64,000 nucleotides of DNA. Source: Dasyornis broadbenti. Taxonomy: Eukaryota; Chordata; Aves; Passeriformes; Dasyornithidae. Shown here one piece after another: positions 1-12,800 of this stretch. A model generated the notes under the pieces. That model ran no database searches. It saw only the letters and a list, made by a program, of their open reading frames with translations, and had not been told where the DNA came from. The position numbers and the translations under genes are program-made. Position 1 is the stretch's first letter. Each line of letters begins with the position of its first letter. The stretch lies in the NCBI GenBank assembly GCA_013397935.1, contig VZRN01006763.1, positions 458,063 to 522,062 of the forward strand, read 5' to 3'.

Positions 1-400
1 ATGCCCTGAACAGAAACAATACAGGTCATTCAAATTCTTCCTTGTGAATTCTGTTTATAAACCAGCAGTACAAATCATGAATCAACAATTTTAAGAAATG
101 TAACTTTATATATAAAACAATATGTTGAAAGTAAGACATTGCCACGGACAAGAACATGTGCAATAATCTCTGTGCAGTGAGATGGAAATCTGAAACTTTT
201 ATTTTCTGGGCCACTGAACATCTATCTCAGCTGCATGAAAAGCTGAACTGCTCTGAGCGTAAAAAATAAGAAAGTGTTTCAGTTTGCACAGTCTATCTCT
301 CAGCGAGATAAACCTCAGGAATATTTTCATATAAACATAGCTCGAAACAGATCCCCTCAGTCATCAAACTGTGGCATCCTTCAAGTGGACGAGTGCTTAC
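1..400 (-). other. NOX4: NOX4 last intron, 5' portion
   Basis: This is intronic sequence downstream, in gene direction, of the penultimate exon. I looked on the minus strand for the final exon (GVFCCGP and FEYNKESF-like codons) and did not find it. No repeat or RNA gene is recognised here. Confidence 0.8.
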
Positions 401-501
401 CTCCTATTGCACTTTGCAATGTCATCAAACAGGAGTTTCCACCGGGGTCGTCCAATCAAAAGCCTGGAGTTTAAAGCTTGATATTTTTCACCAATTATTT
501 T
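401..501 (-). CDS. NOX4: NOX4 penultimate coding exon
   Basis: The exon has 101 bp: 33 codons and two bases (AG) of a split codon. It encodes KIIGEKYQALNSRLLIGRPR followed by WKLLFDDIAKCNR. The human counterpart (about residues 506-539) reads GEKYHALNSRLFIGRPRWKL and LFDEIAKYNRG. IGRPRW is the strongly conserved NOX segment before the last NADPH-contact motif. The acceptor is CTTTTTTTCTTGCAG and the donor is ATAGGAG|GTAAGC. The next exon should start KTVGVFCCGP and carry the C-terminus. Nothing like it occurs in bases 1-400, so it lies outside the window. The Tyr to Cys change (KYNR to KCNR) is notable but may be a lineage difference. Confidence 0.95.
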
Positions 502-2550
502 CTGCAAGAAAAAAAGAACTCCATTCTACCTGTTTTGCAAATTGCCTCATATCACCCAGGACTCCAATTTCTGCCATTGGCTGATTTGCCAGAGTGCTGA
601 GGTGTAAAACCTGAGCACAAGTACCAAACAGTTGTGATTAGAACTGCAGCCATTTTATGCACTGATACCTCTGCTCAGTACTTTTTCAATGGCTCTCCTT
701 GGTGTTCATTATACATTGTTCCTCAAGCAGCTGCTCATTAATTTCCACGTTACTATTAAACCAATTTATTTAAGCCATAAAACAATAACCATGCTCCTAT
801 TACTCATTCCCACACTGGCTTTTAATGCTAAGCTGGAAGAAATGCTGCTGATGCAAAAATCATATTTCTGTCTGAAGTATTTTTTTTTAACTTTGTACAA
901 GTAACTATTAAGATGACTAGGTCTGAAAAAGTAACAAGGGGAATCTTACTTTTCTCCCTGAGAATAGTTTGCCAGCTGTTTTGAGCTGCTGTAACAGCAG
1001 AAAGCAGCCAAAACTGCTCCCCAGCTGGAACCCAAGCCATTCCAGAATGCTAACTCACCAGCATTTTGATAAGGTGGAATGCCCTCCCATTGCAGGGCAC
1101 AACCCTTGGTTTGCTGTCCTAATGCAACAGCAAGAGGCTGCCACATTCCCTCCATTGCTGATCAACCTGAAGCATTGCTCACACCCATGCAGACAAAGCC
1201 CTGGCCAACTCGTCCTCCTTCGGGCTCTTATAGACAAGAGGCATTGGCTACAGCGTGGGCCCTTACCACTCAGGCACAAGGGCTGCTGCTCAAAGGCAGC
1301 ATGAAGTGCCACTGCCCTAATTCTGGTAGCAGTCAGCACTTTGGAGTAACAGCAGTGAATACACCACCTGTATGGCCAGAGAGATTTAACCCTTCCTTGA
1401 GCAATTATGAGCAGCATTATGGTTCGTGGCAGTTCTGTTCAACAGCCACAAAAAAAAAATTACTTTAAAGAAAGGCTTCAACCAAAAAGCTGACGTATAT
1501 TCAGCAGCTGCTTGATTAGTATCACTATGTACTACTAGCATACTATACAGTACCAGAAAACTTCAATTGAATTGGCTATTATTTCACATTCGCTGTCTCA
1601 CTGCATTGCAGTCCTGCTTCCGGTTTTAATTTTAACCTCGCAATTACATAACAGGTTCATCAATTAGGCATTTTCAAGCACTCCATTTCAATCAACACAT
1701 GTTGTCCAGGCATTACGTTTGTCACAGTCATACCTACTGTAGCTATCCCATAATTTAAACTTCGGGATTGTGCTCCTACCAGAGCTGTGAATGTTATGCT
1801 AGCTCCACCTGATAGCAGGCAGATCAAAATCCTTTGGGCATGGTTTCTCACTGCATTTCCTGTTTTGCAGTAATTGTTAGGCTTGGCTCTGGGGCCCCTG
1901 TAGTCAATGGAAAGCTTCCTGACATGGCACAGTAAAGACTTGTACCCAGGCTTATGTGCTAAATAATGTAAAACGACGACTGCAAGCATAAATAGTTACA
2001 GGAGATGCCAAGAGTTGGGGAATTAGCCCAGCCTTGGGGTTGGCAATACATGACAACTGACAGTTCAGTGTAATTTCCAGTCTTATACATAAGAAATTTA
2101 TATCTTTTGTCTATATATGAGGTAATGAAATAAAAAGCTTTTAAAAATAGCTAGATTCTTTCAAAATATATATGGGAAAAGAAGATTTGAGCTTGCAAGT
2201 TCCTAGAACTACTCTGGTTTGGTTCTTAGCCCAGAAACTATGCAGATTTCCCATCGAACATGGCCAACTGTCTGGTCTGTGGCCTGGCCTGGAAGGACCC
2301 TGTTCCTAGAAAAGGAAGATACGGATTTCTGCCCACACCTAATCAAGTTAAGGGTACTGCACTAGACTCTCTTAATGCTGTGGGGATGAACTGGCTCTCT
2401 TGCTCTAGTAATGAATCAGTCACCTGAGTTTATGGCCTCATCTCCTGTTTTTACCATCTGCAGTAATCCCCTTCTGCCTTTGACTGACAGTTTGCATTGC
2501 CTATTACTCCAAGGTCTAGTTTAATTTACCAACAACATTTGGCCACATAC
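502..2550 (-). other. NOX4: NOX4 intron, 2.0 kb
   Basis: This intron separates the GIQ and KII exons. About 966-1468 is less A+T-rich than its surroundings and stays open for over 110 codons in two plus-strand frames and one minus-strand frame. None of the translations resembles a family I know. A 109-codon minus-strand open frame at 1660-1989 is likewise unrecognised. No transposon ends were identified. Confidence 0.8.
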
Positions 2551-2619
2551 CTGTATTCCATCTGTTTGACTGAGGTACAGCTGGATATTTATATAGTCTG
2601 GCCGATTCTCCTGCCAAAG
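2551..2619 (-). CDS. NOX4: NOX4 short internal exon: dehydrogenase lobe
   Basis: This 69-bp exon has phase 0 at both ends and 23 codons: LWQENRPDYINIQLYLSQTD followed by GIQ. The human counterpart (about residues 483-505) begins FWQEN and has DYVNI, so this copy has Phe to Leu and Val to Ile. Because both ends are phase 0, skipping the exon would keep the frame. The acceptor is CCTCCCAG|CTTTGG and the donor is ATACAG|GTATGT. It lies 584 bp downstream of the WVCRD exon, the shortest intron in the window. It is too short to stand out as an open frame and was found by matching the family sequence. Confidence 0.95.
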
Positions 2620-3203
2620 CTGGGAGGATGATAAAAACAGCTAGTGAAATAATATTCTTTTTCTTAATGTAAGTGTGAAGTCACTTGTGCCTACTATGCT
2701 GAGGAACATGGGTTTCAGCATCAGTAAAGTAAGCTTTTCAATGAAGAGGATATGCTTGCATAGGACCCCTTTGCAAAAGCTGCACATCATTCTTTGTAAG
2801 AATATTATTTTAGGAAGCTGCACTGCTCTTAAAATACACTTGAAATTGTAAGTCCCACTCCTTTCTCAATCTGTCTACTTGGCAAATGACTAAAGGCCAC
2901 TCAAGACTTCCCAGATCACAAGCGCTGCTTCTTCTGTCTCATGAAGCAGTCTGGACACAGGTAAGTTTCCAGGCTACTGGTACATGGCAACACTGTGCCA
3001 TGAAACATTGGTGATAAGATACTCAAACTGTTTTGTGCAGCTCCAAGAAAAAATGAAGCCTGGATCAGGTAGCCCAAGCAGAACTACTGCTGGAGCTCAC
3101 TTGTTTTGAGCAAGGCTGCCATTCTCTACAGTGTCAGCTGTGTGCTGAGGGCATATCTTGCATTTAAGTTGTCAGGATCCCTCCAAACAACACCCATTAT
3201 TAC
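2620..3203 (-). other. NOX4: NOX4 intron, 584 bp
   Basis: This is the shortest intron in the window, between the LHSK and LWQEN exons. It has a canonical GT donor and AG acceptor on the minus strand. I see no repeat, RNA gene or other feature in it. Confidence 0.85.
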
Positions 3204-3312
3204 CTTGCTATGTAACATACAGAGCAGATCTGCAAACCAGCGGAAAGATTCAATGTCCCTGCACACCCAAATGAAGTAGAGTCTTCTGAGCTTGTAGCAT
3301 TTCCAGTCGTCA
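3204..3312 (-). CDS. NOX4: NOX4 internal exon: NADPH-binding lobe, WVCRD segment
   Basis: The exon has 109 bp: one base completing a Leu codon, then 36 codons ending in phase 0. It encodes DDWKCYKLRRLYFIWVCRD followed by IESFRWFADLLCMLHSK. The human counterpart, at about residues 447-482, differs by only a few residues: KPYKL against KCYKL, IQSF against IESF, and LHNK against LHSK. WVCRD-x(4)-RWFADLL is a hallmark of the NOX NADPH lobe. The acceptor is TTTTCAAG|TGAC and the donor is AGCAAG|GTAATA. The open frame continues past both splice sites into intron, so an unspliced reading would give spurious flanking residues. Confidence 0.96.
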
Positions 3313-6300
3313 CTTGAAAATAAAATGTATGGGTAGTTAAAAATTATAATTTTAAAAGGAAACATTAATTAGTGTGCTTTATATTCATTAATGGAAACAT
3401 GAATTTCCATTAGAAGCTAACTGCTAAGCTGGTCTTCAAGCTATGATACATCAGACACTGAGTTGACCAACACAGCCTATTTGGATGATCCTGAGAATTT
3501 TAAATCTCTAGCACAGAGCTAACAGCCATCACAGATAGTGCTTCCACACTAGGAAGTAGTCCGCTGTACAGATGATTTGGGCAGCAAATACAGATTAATG
3601 TACCAAAATCAGACTTTTATTTCAAAGCAAAGGAGACATTCTAAGTTCAAGTGTATTATGTCACATCTTTGTTAGGTTTACGAAGCGGCCCGTAAGTGGA
3701 AAATATTGACAAATGCAAAAATATCAGGACTTAATTCTGCCTTTATATGTGAAAGGCTCTGGTTGATTATAATTAATACTGTAGCGAAATCACAAAGACC
3801 AAATCAAATCAGAGCTCCATTGTGTTCGGGAGCTGTGCGATATCTTACAGACCTCAGAAAATGTTGGTGGATAAAGTGCAGCCATGGGCAGATTCTGGCA
3901 TTGCACTTAGAAAAACAGGACTCTCGTGTCAGGTTTCTAATTCAATTAAAACACAAAGAAGCACAAAGGAAAGATTTAAATGAACTGGGAAAGAAAATAG
4001 AAATAAAAAATATTGTGATGAAAAATGAGTTCAAGTAAAGCACAAGTATTCAGGAAGCAATTTCTTAGTTAGCCAACACTGGTTTTTGTTGTTCTGATCA
4101 CTGAAATAGTCAGTGCACAGATTGTTTCCTCCTTTTCCTCCTAAAATAATTTTCAGATTGAGAAGGCCGTAGCCTGTTCACTTCAAATGTCAATCCTAGG
4201 AGTCAAGCCTGGTGGAAAAGTTTAATGATACATCTCACCATACCCACTGTGCATAATTCCGAACTCTAGAGCTGCTGGCCTATGCAGCAAGTGATAATAG
4301 ATCTACATAAGTGATGCCCTGCCCATACCCCTGCCCTGAGGAGCAAGGGTGGAGACATCAGCAGCACCTCAGCAGTATGTAGAACTGAGAGCTCATCTTT
4401 CATGCAAACTCTGCACAGGAGTAAAAAAGTGCTTTCAGACTGGGGAGTACGGGGTCTTTCAAGCCCTGGTTTCAGATTTTTTATTTGTAAACTACTGACC
4501 TGCCAAACAGGACTTTCTCCACCTCTTTCTGACTGCCTAGACTAGGACAAGCCCTTAGGAAGGGTCACAATCTGGTCAAATGTGGCAAGAGAACTATAAG
4601 CAGTAGCAAGGAAAATAAGTGCCTTTCACCATAAAAAGGGATAAAAGAAGAGAAAAATGCAAGGCATTTTGTATTGAAATGCCCCAATTCAGCAACAAAA
4701 CACCACATTTGATGAAACACTGCAGCCAGACAGAGAGGCTGGACTGCAAGACTTCATCAAACAAGTCCAGCATAGAGTTAAAACAGCACCCCAAACACAT
4801 ACATCTAGGTCTACCTCCAGCAGGATATAATGTGCAATAAAGGTGCAATTCCCCATTATAACCACATGAATGTAACATTTCTTGTATGTGTCTTTGTTAC
4901 ACTGTCCATAACAGCCATTATTTACAGAGCCTTGAGCATAAAAGCCTCCAGCTTTCCTTAAACTACATTTTAATTTCTTAAAATAGGGGATGGGGTTCAG
5001 CAGCTAAGTGGAGGGAAGGGCAGGAGCATGAATCAAATTGTCTACGTACAGCAAGAAAACAATGGACCAGGAAACAAGACTTCATGGACAGGCTTTTGAT
5101 CTCCCCAGACCTGCATGTCCTTGACTCAACAGGACTGGCCTGGCTGCTCTGCAGCGTTGGCATCATGCGGCAGTTTGCATGGTCAGACCTGCCAACATCT
5201 GCTTCCAAGCCAGGGCAAAGACACAGGCAGATCATCCACTGAACCCAGTGCCTTGTTGATGTTTAAATACTCAGCAGGGAAGCAGACTGAGACTGTTACT
5301 TTTCCCCAGAATGATTCCCCTGTACATTGTACAGTGCACAAGGAGAAGAGTGGCTACAAAGGCGGGTTATGGAATTGGCTCCTTGGAAGTCAATTTACAG
5401 CCTTATGTGGATAAATGGACATTGCAAAATTCTTTGGACACTATCATTTTCTTATAGTGTCTGTGCAAATTCCTACAGCCCCTGATAACACACTGGTAAG
5501 AGCAAACATCTAATTATCTGCTGCTGGCCCATCTTTGTGTCCCGTGACATTTTTGCTGAACATTGTCAAGGATAATCCATCACAAGGAAAACAGTCATTT
5601 TATCCACCTGAGCCCCAGGCTTTCAGCAAAAGTGTACCCTGGTTTTGAGAGGATGACCCATAGGCTCTCAAAAAAAGAAAATGAGGGAGCCCAAGATGAT
5701 CTTTGGGGGCTACAGCACTATGAGACACATGAGGCTAATAACTTTCAGTAGCACTTAGCACTGTCAGGTCAAGCCCAGATTAAGGACAGAAGAACGTGTA
5801 CAGCACCTAAATTCCATACATCAACTTCACTTTGGAGTTAGAGCTGACCATTGGCATGTTCACCTTGGAAGAAATGCTTTAGTTGTGCATTGTAAAGCCC
5901 TCCCAAAGCCAGTTAGCCTCTCAGCACCTCAGGGGAAGGTTTGCTGCTTTGGCTGGCTGTTTATATTGGGCCTTTTAAACAGGGGTGCTTAACCTGTGAC
6001 TGGAGCTCTTAACCAATAACTCTAGCAAATTAAAAAAAAAAAAATAATAAAATCAATAGCAATAACAAAAGCAAGCCTATTTCATACAGTGTAAGATTTG
6101 GTGGGAACTATGCTGTCAATGTGACAAAAAACAAGACGTGAAAAGTTTGATCTGCATAGAATGCCAAAGGCTTTATATTAAAATTAAATTTAAAAAGAGA
6201 GAGAGACAGAGAGAGAGAAACAAAAAGGGAAAAAAAAGAAAAATGCATACCTAAAATTTATATTTTTCAAAAGGAGTTAAAATGTGCATGCTACCCAAAT

Positions 6301-6764
6301 TCAGGTTGATCCCTTTCTATTAAAACCTCAAGCTTAGACATTTACAAAAGTCAAACCAGGAAAGCTGGCCCTGCATTTCCAGCGGGAAGACTGTCACAAT
6401 TGTGACTCCCAAAGGCTCCCAAAAACTGTTATAGTACACAGCCCCATCTAAGCTGGGACTAGGGGAACAAGTCTCATTGAAGGGCTGTGACTACACTAAT
6501 CACAGGCTTGGCTGGTGGCAGGGTACAAAGGCTGGTGACACTGTCCCAGTCCAGGCGCATCCTTGGCACAACTCTGCCACAACTCTTCGGGTTACACAGC
6601 CAGTATGAGAGGATTTATGCCCTTCAGGGACATCCCAGTCCTCTACATCTTTTCAAGAAAACATTTGCTTATGGCACTGGAAGTTTTTAAGACCATCAAA
6701 GTCTTTCTGACATGCACTGTTGTAAACTGGGGTGAAACGGCTTTAAAGGCTTAAGCTCACTTAC
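3313..6764 (-). other. NOX4: NOX4 intron, 3.45 kb
   Basis: This intron lies between the glycine-loop exon and the WVCRD exon; the split Leu codon matches across it (CT|T). It holds a short A-rich run near 6032-6045 and a GA-rich simple repeat at 6195-6218. I recognise no intact transposon or second gene. Confidence 0.85.
6195..6218. repeat. GA-rich simple repeat
   Basis: This short (GA)n tract is interrupted by one C and lies in A-rich surroundings. It has no evident function. Confidence 0.85.
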
Positions 6765-6884
6765 AGCAGTGTGTTGAGTACCGATGCAAATGGTGTAACT
6801 CCAATACCTCCAGCCACACAGAGGCTGACCTCGTAGTTCAGGGCCTCCTCAAAGGGACTTCCAAAGGGTCCATCCACATACAGT
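6765..6884 (-). CDS. NOX4: NOX4 internal exon: NADPH-binding glycine loop
   Basis: The exon has 120 bp: one base finishing a Lys codon, 39 codons, and two bases of a Leu codon. It carries the nucleotide-binding core of the oxidase. DGPFGSPFEEALNYEVSL appears first, then CVAGGIGVTPFASVLNTLL. The GPFG and AGGIGVTPF motifs are diagnostic of the ferredoxin-reductase-type NADPH lobe of NOX enzymes. The SPFEE and LNYEVSLCVAGG context distinguishes NOX4 from NOX1-3, where human NOX2 reads TASEDVFSYEVVMLVGAG. Differences from human (about residues 407-446) are conservative: Ile to Val in YVDG, Ser to Ala in EEAL, and Ile to Val in ASVL. The acceptor is TATGCAG|ACTG and the donor is TGCT|GTAAGT. Confidence 0.97.
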
Positions 6885-9800
6885 CTGCATAAAGAGCAAA
6901 AAGCACACTTTTAGAGAAAGTTGTTAAGGTCAGAGAAATGGAAAGAAAAGCAAGCTGGAATTAAAACCCTACAAAGAATTTGTTTTAAATTTTTATTAGT
7001 CTTGGGATGCAGAATGTGAAAATCTTTTTCCTGGAAAGCTTTATGTGGACAGAAATGAATGTACAGGTGGTAAGAAAAACTGTTATGTAAAATCTCTTGG
7101 CATGTTCCATGATTAGACAAGCTACTTTTAATTGAACAAGAGGAGGTGACTAAATTATGGCTTCCTATTTTGTCTGGTGTTAGAGGGCAAAGAAAAGGCT
7201 GCACTAGAAACAACCGTGATTTGGTGGGTCATACATAGGAAGGAAAAGATTTTGGCTTGGCCTGCCTAGGAGATTCACCTTATACAGGTTTTCTGAAAAG
7301 GGACAAAAATCACTGAGTTGTTCCGCTTTGACTTATACCTCTCAATATGAAACCATTTCCTCCACTTGTTTTTCGTGGTAATTTAGGAGACCGTGTCCCA
7401 TCTCCAACCTGGTTTTAATACTTCAGGTACTACTGGGTAGTATGTTGGCTATAATTTAAAAATCAGCTTTAGGTATTTTCAAAAGTTTGACCTCCTACAA
7501 GATCTTTCCTATACTGCTGGCAATCTGAGCAAGGTCACCCACAGACAAAACTTCAGTCAAAACTTTATGGCCTGTAAGATTTCATACATTCTATTCAACC
7601 TATGGAAAACCAACTGCACATCTTGCTTCAGTAACAAATTCACCTTTAGAAGCTGCTATAAAGAGAACTTGAACTGGACATTTACTCAAGGTCTGTTCTG
7701 TGTATGAGTGGCTGGCTGGATCAGCACGTTTTAGGCAACCGCTGAATACAGCGAAGTGTGGTGGGACCAGCACTGTGTTCAGCAGATCAGTGAGCAGTAT
7801 TTGCCCACAGACTGGCTGAGCTAAATGAAGCTTTGGCCTGAGTCCACTAAAAAGCTCCAACACACGCAGGTGTCACACAAACACACACTGGTACTATTGC
7901 ACAACCAAGCTGCACATATTCTGTGTCTAATGAAAGGGCATAAGCTTCTCCTTTATAACAACAGCCAGAGAACTGAAGGCAGAGAAGACATCTCTTTTCC
8001 CAGACAAAGTCTTCCAAACCTCATCTGATTAATTCCTTTGGAGGGCTGGATTTTAGCCATAACTTAAGTTCTCAGTCTGATCTGATTTCTTTTTGTTTTG
8101 TGGTCTGACCCTTGGCATCATCTTACCAGTCAAGGCAAAATCGTGTCCGGGTGTCTTTGGCCAATATGGTCCTTTTTAGGAAATTTTTTCCAGACCTCTG
8201 CTATTGTTGACATCTTGATGCCTCACATGTTAGGCTCCTTCTCCTACAGTGTCTTAACTGAATGCAGACATGCACTTACTTTCTGATGGATCTGGAGGCT
8301 GATCCTTAACTATGCCCTGTCTTATAAACTCCTTTCTTGGTGTCCTACCTGGAGAGAAAGGGAGAAGACACTGACCCAGCCACAGACATCATCAGAAGGC
8401 ATTGGAAATGCTGGCAATAAATGTTTTTAAGCAACCAAATCTTATAACTAAGCAATCTTCAACCTAAATATACTTATTCTTATTTCTGTCTTTATAGTCT
8501 GAGGTCTCTGCAGTATTCTAAAAACATTCTCTTGGAGAATCTCAACGCTTTGCAATGTCAGGTATGATGAAAATATTAGAAAAACAAATTCACTCCTTAC
8601 TTAGGACAGATAAACTCTTTTGCACAATGGGGCCAAGAAAAACTTAACTGGCCAAGTGCACACAATATAAACAGAACTCATTAAGTGTTTCCTCTTACAG
8701 AACACTTTATATCACATTTGCTTAACTAGGGCTTATTTCCCACTAATGAAATCGTACCGCTGCTGGTGCAGAGTGCAGCAGCAGCTGCTTCAAGAGATCT
8801 GAAAGTTGCACTGTCATTTGACTGAGGAGATAAAGGAGCATATCTTATTCAAATAACCAACAGGAGAAATGTTGAGAAGTAGGTTGTAACACTGAAATAA
8901 ATCTGGTCCAAGGGATATTATGCAAGTCCACAAATGTATGGGTCTCAGATGTAACAGAGATCAGATTTTGGGATATCAGAGTATGTAAAAAAGAACCAAA
9001 ACAACTGGATAACAAAGACCAGCAACCCTGTCATTCCTGGCATACCTCTTATACATGTTACCCTAATCAGCCCCCACCTAGCTGGTGAAATCCAGAGAAT
9101 TGCTCCTAAAAGTATGAAGGGCAAAAGCACAGGCCTGAGGGAAATTCCTTACATTTTGGACAAGCAGCACGAACTTTCCTTTGGATACACAAACTTAAAG
9201 CCAGCATTTTGGGTGAAAAACACAAGCAAATGAAACAAAAACAAACCATTAAAGCACATTTTTTCCATAAAATCACCACAGTGGATGTGACAACAGTCAT
9301 ATACTGTAGGGGTGCCACTTAACATAATTGCACTTCTTGAGGACTACCTGAAGTATGCATGTCTGATCTCAGAAGGGATTAAGCAATTCCTGGAAAGTCT
9401 GAGTGCCTCTGAATAACACTGACATGATCAGAAGCGGAAAAATGCAAAACTAGATCTGGTCACCAGAAACCAGTCAAGCACAGTGCATGCCAGAAATTCG
9501 AGAAACAACCTGCAATTAAATATGCATTTGGGTCAGAATGCTCCAGTTTGTGGTCCATTAGCCCCATCTGGCCCGCAAAATATTTCTATTTGCCTACTGC
9601 GTCTTCCTCTGAGGGAGTGAGGAGCAGTTGCTTGGACAGCAGATGCAGACAGAGAAGCCAAGGGCCTCCTGCTGTGTCTGCATGTGGTCCAGCACAGAGC
9701 AGCCAGAAGTCACTGCTTCCAAATGTGAAAAAGAGAAATGGGGGAAAACCTGGAGAAATACTGCTACTGCGTTAACCCACTCCACCAGACTGCCTGAAAA

Positions 9801-12800
9801 GACTGATTCCAAGGATAACACGATCTCTCTAGAAGATTTTGTTGGAGGTCATAAAAATGCACTATTTAATCCCATTTTACTATGGGGATAATTTATAACT
9901 GAGACAAATATGGTCGTGATGCCTTAAAGGCAGTGGTCATTTATCCTTATCTTATATAATTCAGTGGAAGGAAGAGACCTCCTGATGCCATATCAAATGG
10001 CACAGGGTTGAACAGAGCAGTGATTCAGTCATAGACTTCTGCAGAGATTATGCAATTTTGGTTCCTGTCAACATGTTCCTCCTTTCGTTTTGTAGGACTG
10101 AAAACTTTTGCATAGAAGGAGTTCATTATTGAAAATGAAATATCACAGCACTCAGTAAAAAGCCAAGGGGGCTAAAATTACTTTTTGTTTCTTGAGCTGT
10201 GGCCCAGATATATCACACTACCATGCTATGTTCTCCTATCCCCCCAGCTTTCATTTAATTAACATGAAGGAAGGGAATGGAATTTTACTAAAAGTTTAGA
10301 AATTGCCCCTTCAGGCAAACTTATTCAAATAATGAGTTGTTCTTTTCACATGTATTCACTTCCAGTCTTAGGAGTGCTCTTGCTCATTATTCTGGCCCAA
10401 TTTCTAAGCTCAGAAAGAGAAAAAAAGCTCTTCAAAACAGAATACATCACAAAAAATAGCAGAGCGCATTATTAAAAAGCATCTTATATTTTCTATTTAA
10501 AGCACACTCCCATTCTACAGTGCAGTGGTACCAAAATAGCCCAACAAGCACTAAACCAGCTTGTTCCAGGGCTGGGCAATGCCACTGCACTAACATGGGG
10601 CTGTCCCTAAACCAGGGACACTGCCTCAGGGACACAGGCAGCTGTACTGCGTTTGAGATCCAAGCCATTATCTTCCATAAGGAATTGTGGAGATACCTGC
10701 TCCCATCTCTTGGACTTGGACCTCAGTGCCATGCTTTACTTCAGGGCGTAGAATTCCTTAGAGAAGTTTAATACTTGCATTGTACTTCACTACCCAACAG
10801 TAAATGATGATATCACTTTTTCTTCAGGGTCTCTCAGAGCTAGTGTAAGACATTATCTGGGGTATTAGTGGAATAACAGATGGATAGGGGAGTTAATTCA
10901 AGAGCTTGTAGGAAATTTTAATTAAAGCAGTATCATCATCCGCAAGCTGAACAAAATGCTTGGATACAAAGTACTGTGTAGAGCACAAAATGTGAAATTT
11001 TAGTCTGACTGAAGTTTGTGGAAAAGCTCTCACCAGTGTCAACTGAATAAGGATTAAACCAGCAGCATGAGATTTTATATCCTTGGCATTCAGTTCTTAC
11101 AAAGATCCATGTGTAGGTATCTTTGTATGAGCACACCAAGTTCCAGATACAGTCACAAGACACAGTCAATGCACCTAATGGAGCTGAATCCCTCCCTGAA
11201 TCCATATAAAAACATCACTGACATTCTCCCAAATCGTTATAAAATCAACTGAACAACCCTTCTCCCATGCTTGTTCTTCTCTTTCACTTGTCCTACCAAA
11301 AGCACAGCTCAGTACTGATGGATTCAGCCTGAGAACTCCAAGGAACTGACTGTCTGATGGCTGAAGCAGCTCCCTTATGTTCCCCTGCTGCTCCAACTCG
11401 AGTGCACCAGAGAGATGCAATCACCTCTCCCTGATAACCCACACTATCACATTCCACCCCCACATGACAAATATTCAAACAAGTGCCTCCATGTTCCTCC
11501 CACATTTCCCTTCGTGCCTGGGAGGGAATCTCTGTAAACATCTGCAGAGCTATTTCATTATTTCCCTTCAAATTCCTTCTAAAGACTCCTCTTTCCTCTG
11601 GTATCTAAAAAAACAGGCTCCTATGTGCTCACTGTCACTCAGTCATATTCTGGATCAGTATTGCCCCACTGTTTCCCTGAATTTTGCTGTCTGATTGTAT
11701 CCATGTGTCGTCTGGTGTTTCTCCAGTTTAAGCTGGTTTGTCTCTCTGCTGTGTGGCTCTGTCTGTCAGAATGGCTTCCTGACGCACGACTCTTTCTTCA
11801 GGACACCAGCATACAAGAGATTAGAGAAGGATTGCTGGAAACCATCCAAATTTGAAACTTCCATCAGACACCATCTTTCATATGACAGGCCTACAGAAAG
11901 AAAGACTGACTACTGCAGTGTTCTAGAACCTTCTGGAGTTCAAGGCTCAATTCACATTTTTCAGTAAAAGCCTAGCTACAATAAATTACAGGACTTAACT
12001 TTTCAAAGAAGCTGCATTTATTACTATCCAAGATTTTAACATATTTTCTGCAGCAAACATCAAGACAGCCACTTCATTTTTCGAAGTCAACATACAATAC
12101 TCCATACCATTATTTGAGCCTCAATTTATACGTGTACACTCTGACACTATTTTTCCAGAGGGGTTGTGATTATTGACAGCATTTCAGTACCAACAGCCTT
12201 TTACAAAAGAACCATTACTGAACAAAGCACGCCATCCTTGGTTTATGTGGATTTCCAAAACTACAACAGCTTTTCAAGGTTTAAAAGTGTCACAAAATGT
12301 GACATCTGGCATGTGTGATCAAAGATTCCCATGTGTTCTCCTGACATTGTGAAGGATGATGTTTCCATTAAAGAAATCAGCAGCTCCTTAGACTAGTAAG
12401 CCTGCAAAACCCAGTGGGTCCAATTAAATTTATATACTGTTTTGTGCAAGATTGCAAAGGGTTATGATTCTAATTCCAGTTTCATTAGGCACCCTCTCCT
12501 GATTGTTTTAAACTGCTTGAGTTTAATTTCTGATTGATTATTCACATTTTTTCCTTTCAACTTCAAACATATTCTTACAGTATGTACTAGAGCTTGCAAA
12601 AGTTTCCTTCTCTTTTCTACAGAAGCTGATTCCTTGATCAGCGAGTGAAATATCTGATTATAACAACATGGATGGCTTGAAACACTACAGAATCAATTAG
12701 CACTGAATTTTCTTCTCATAGAAACATGCCAAATCGCTATTACTTTTAGAATCCTGTGAGAACCATTGGTTTTCCTACATGTCAGTTCCATTTCTCTCTC

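Noticed and set aside
1..400. Search for the last NOX4 exon (GVFCCGP to the stop codon)
   Set aside because: No matching codons on the minus strand. The exon must lie before base 1.
5983..6035. Sequence resembling a hAT-type terminus (CAGGGGTGCTTAACCTGTG)
   Set aside because: Only one end is suggestive. I found no matching inverted terminus or 8-bp target duplication nearby, so it is not called.
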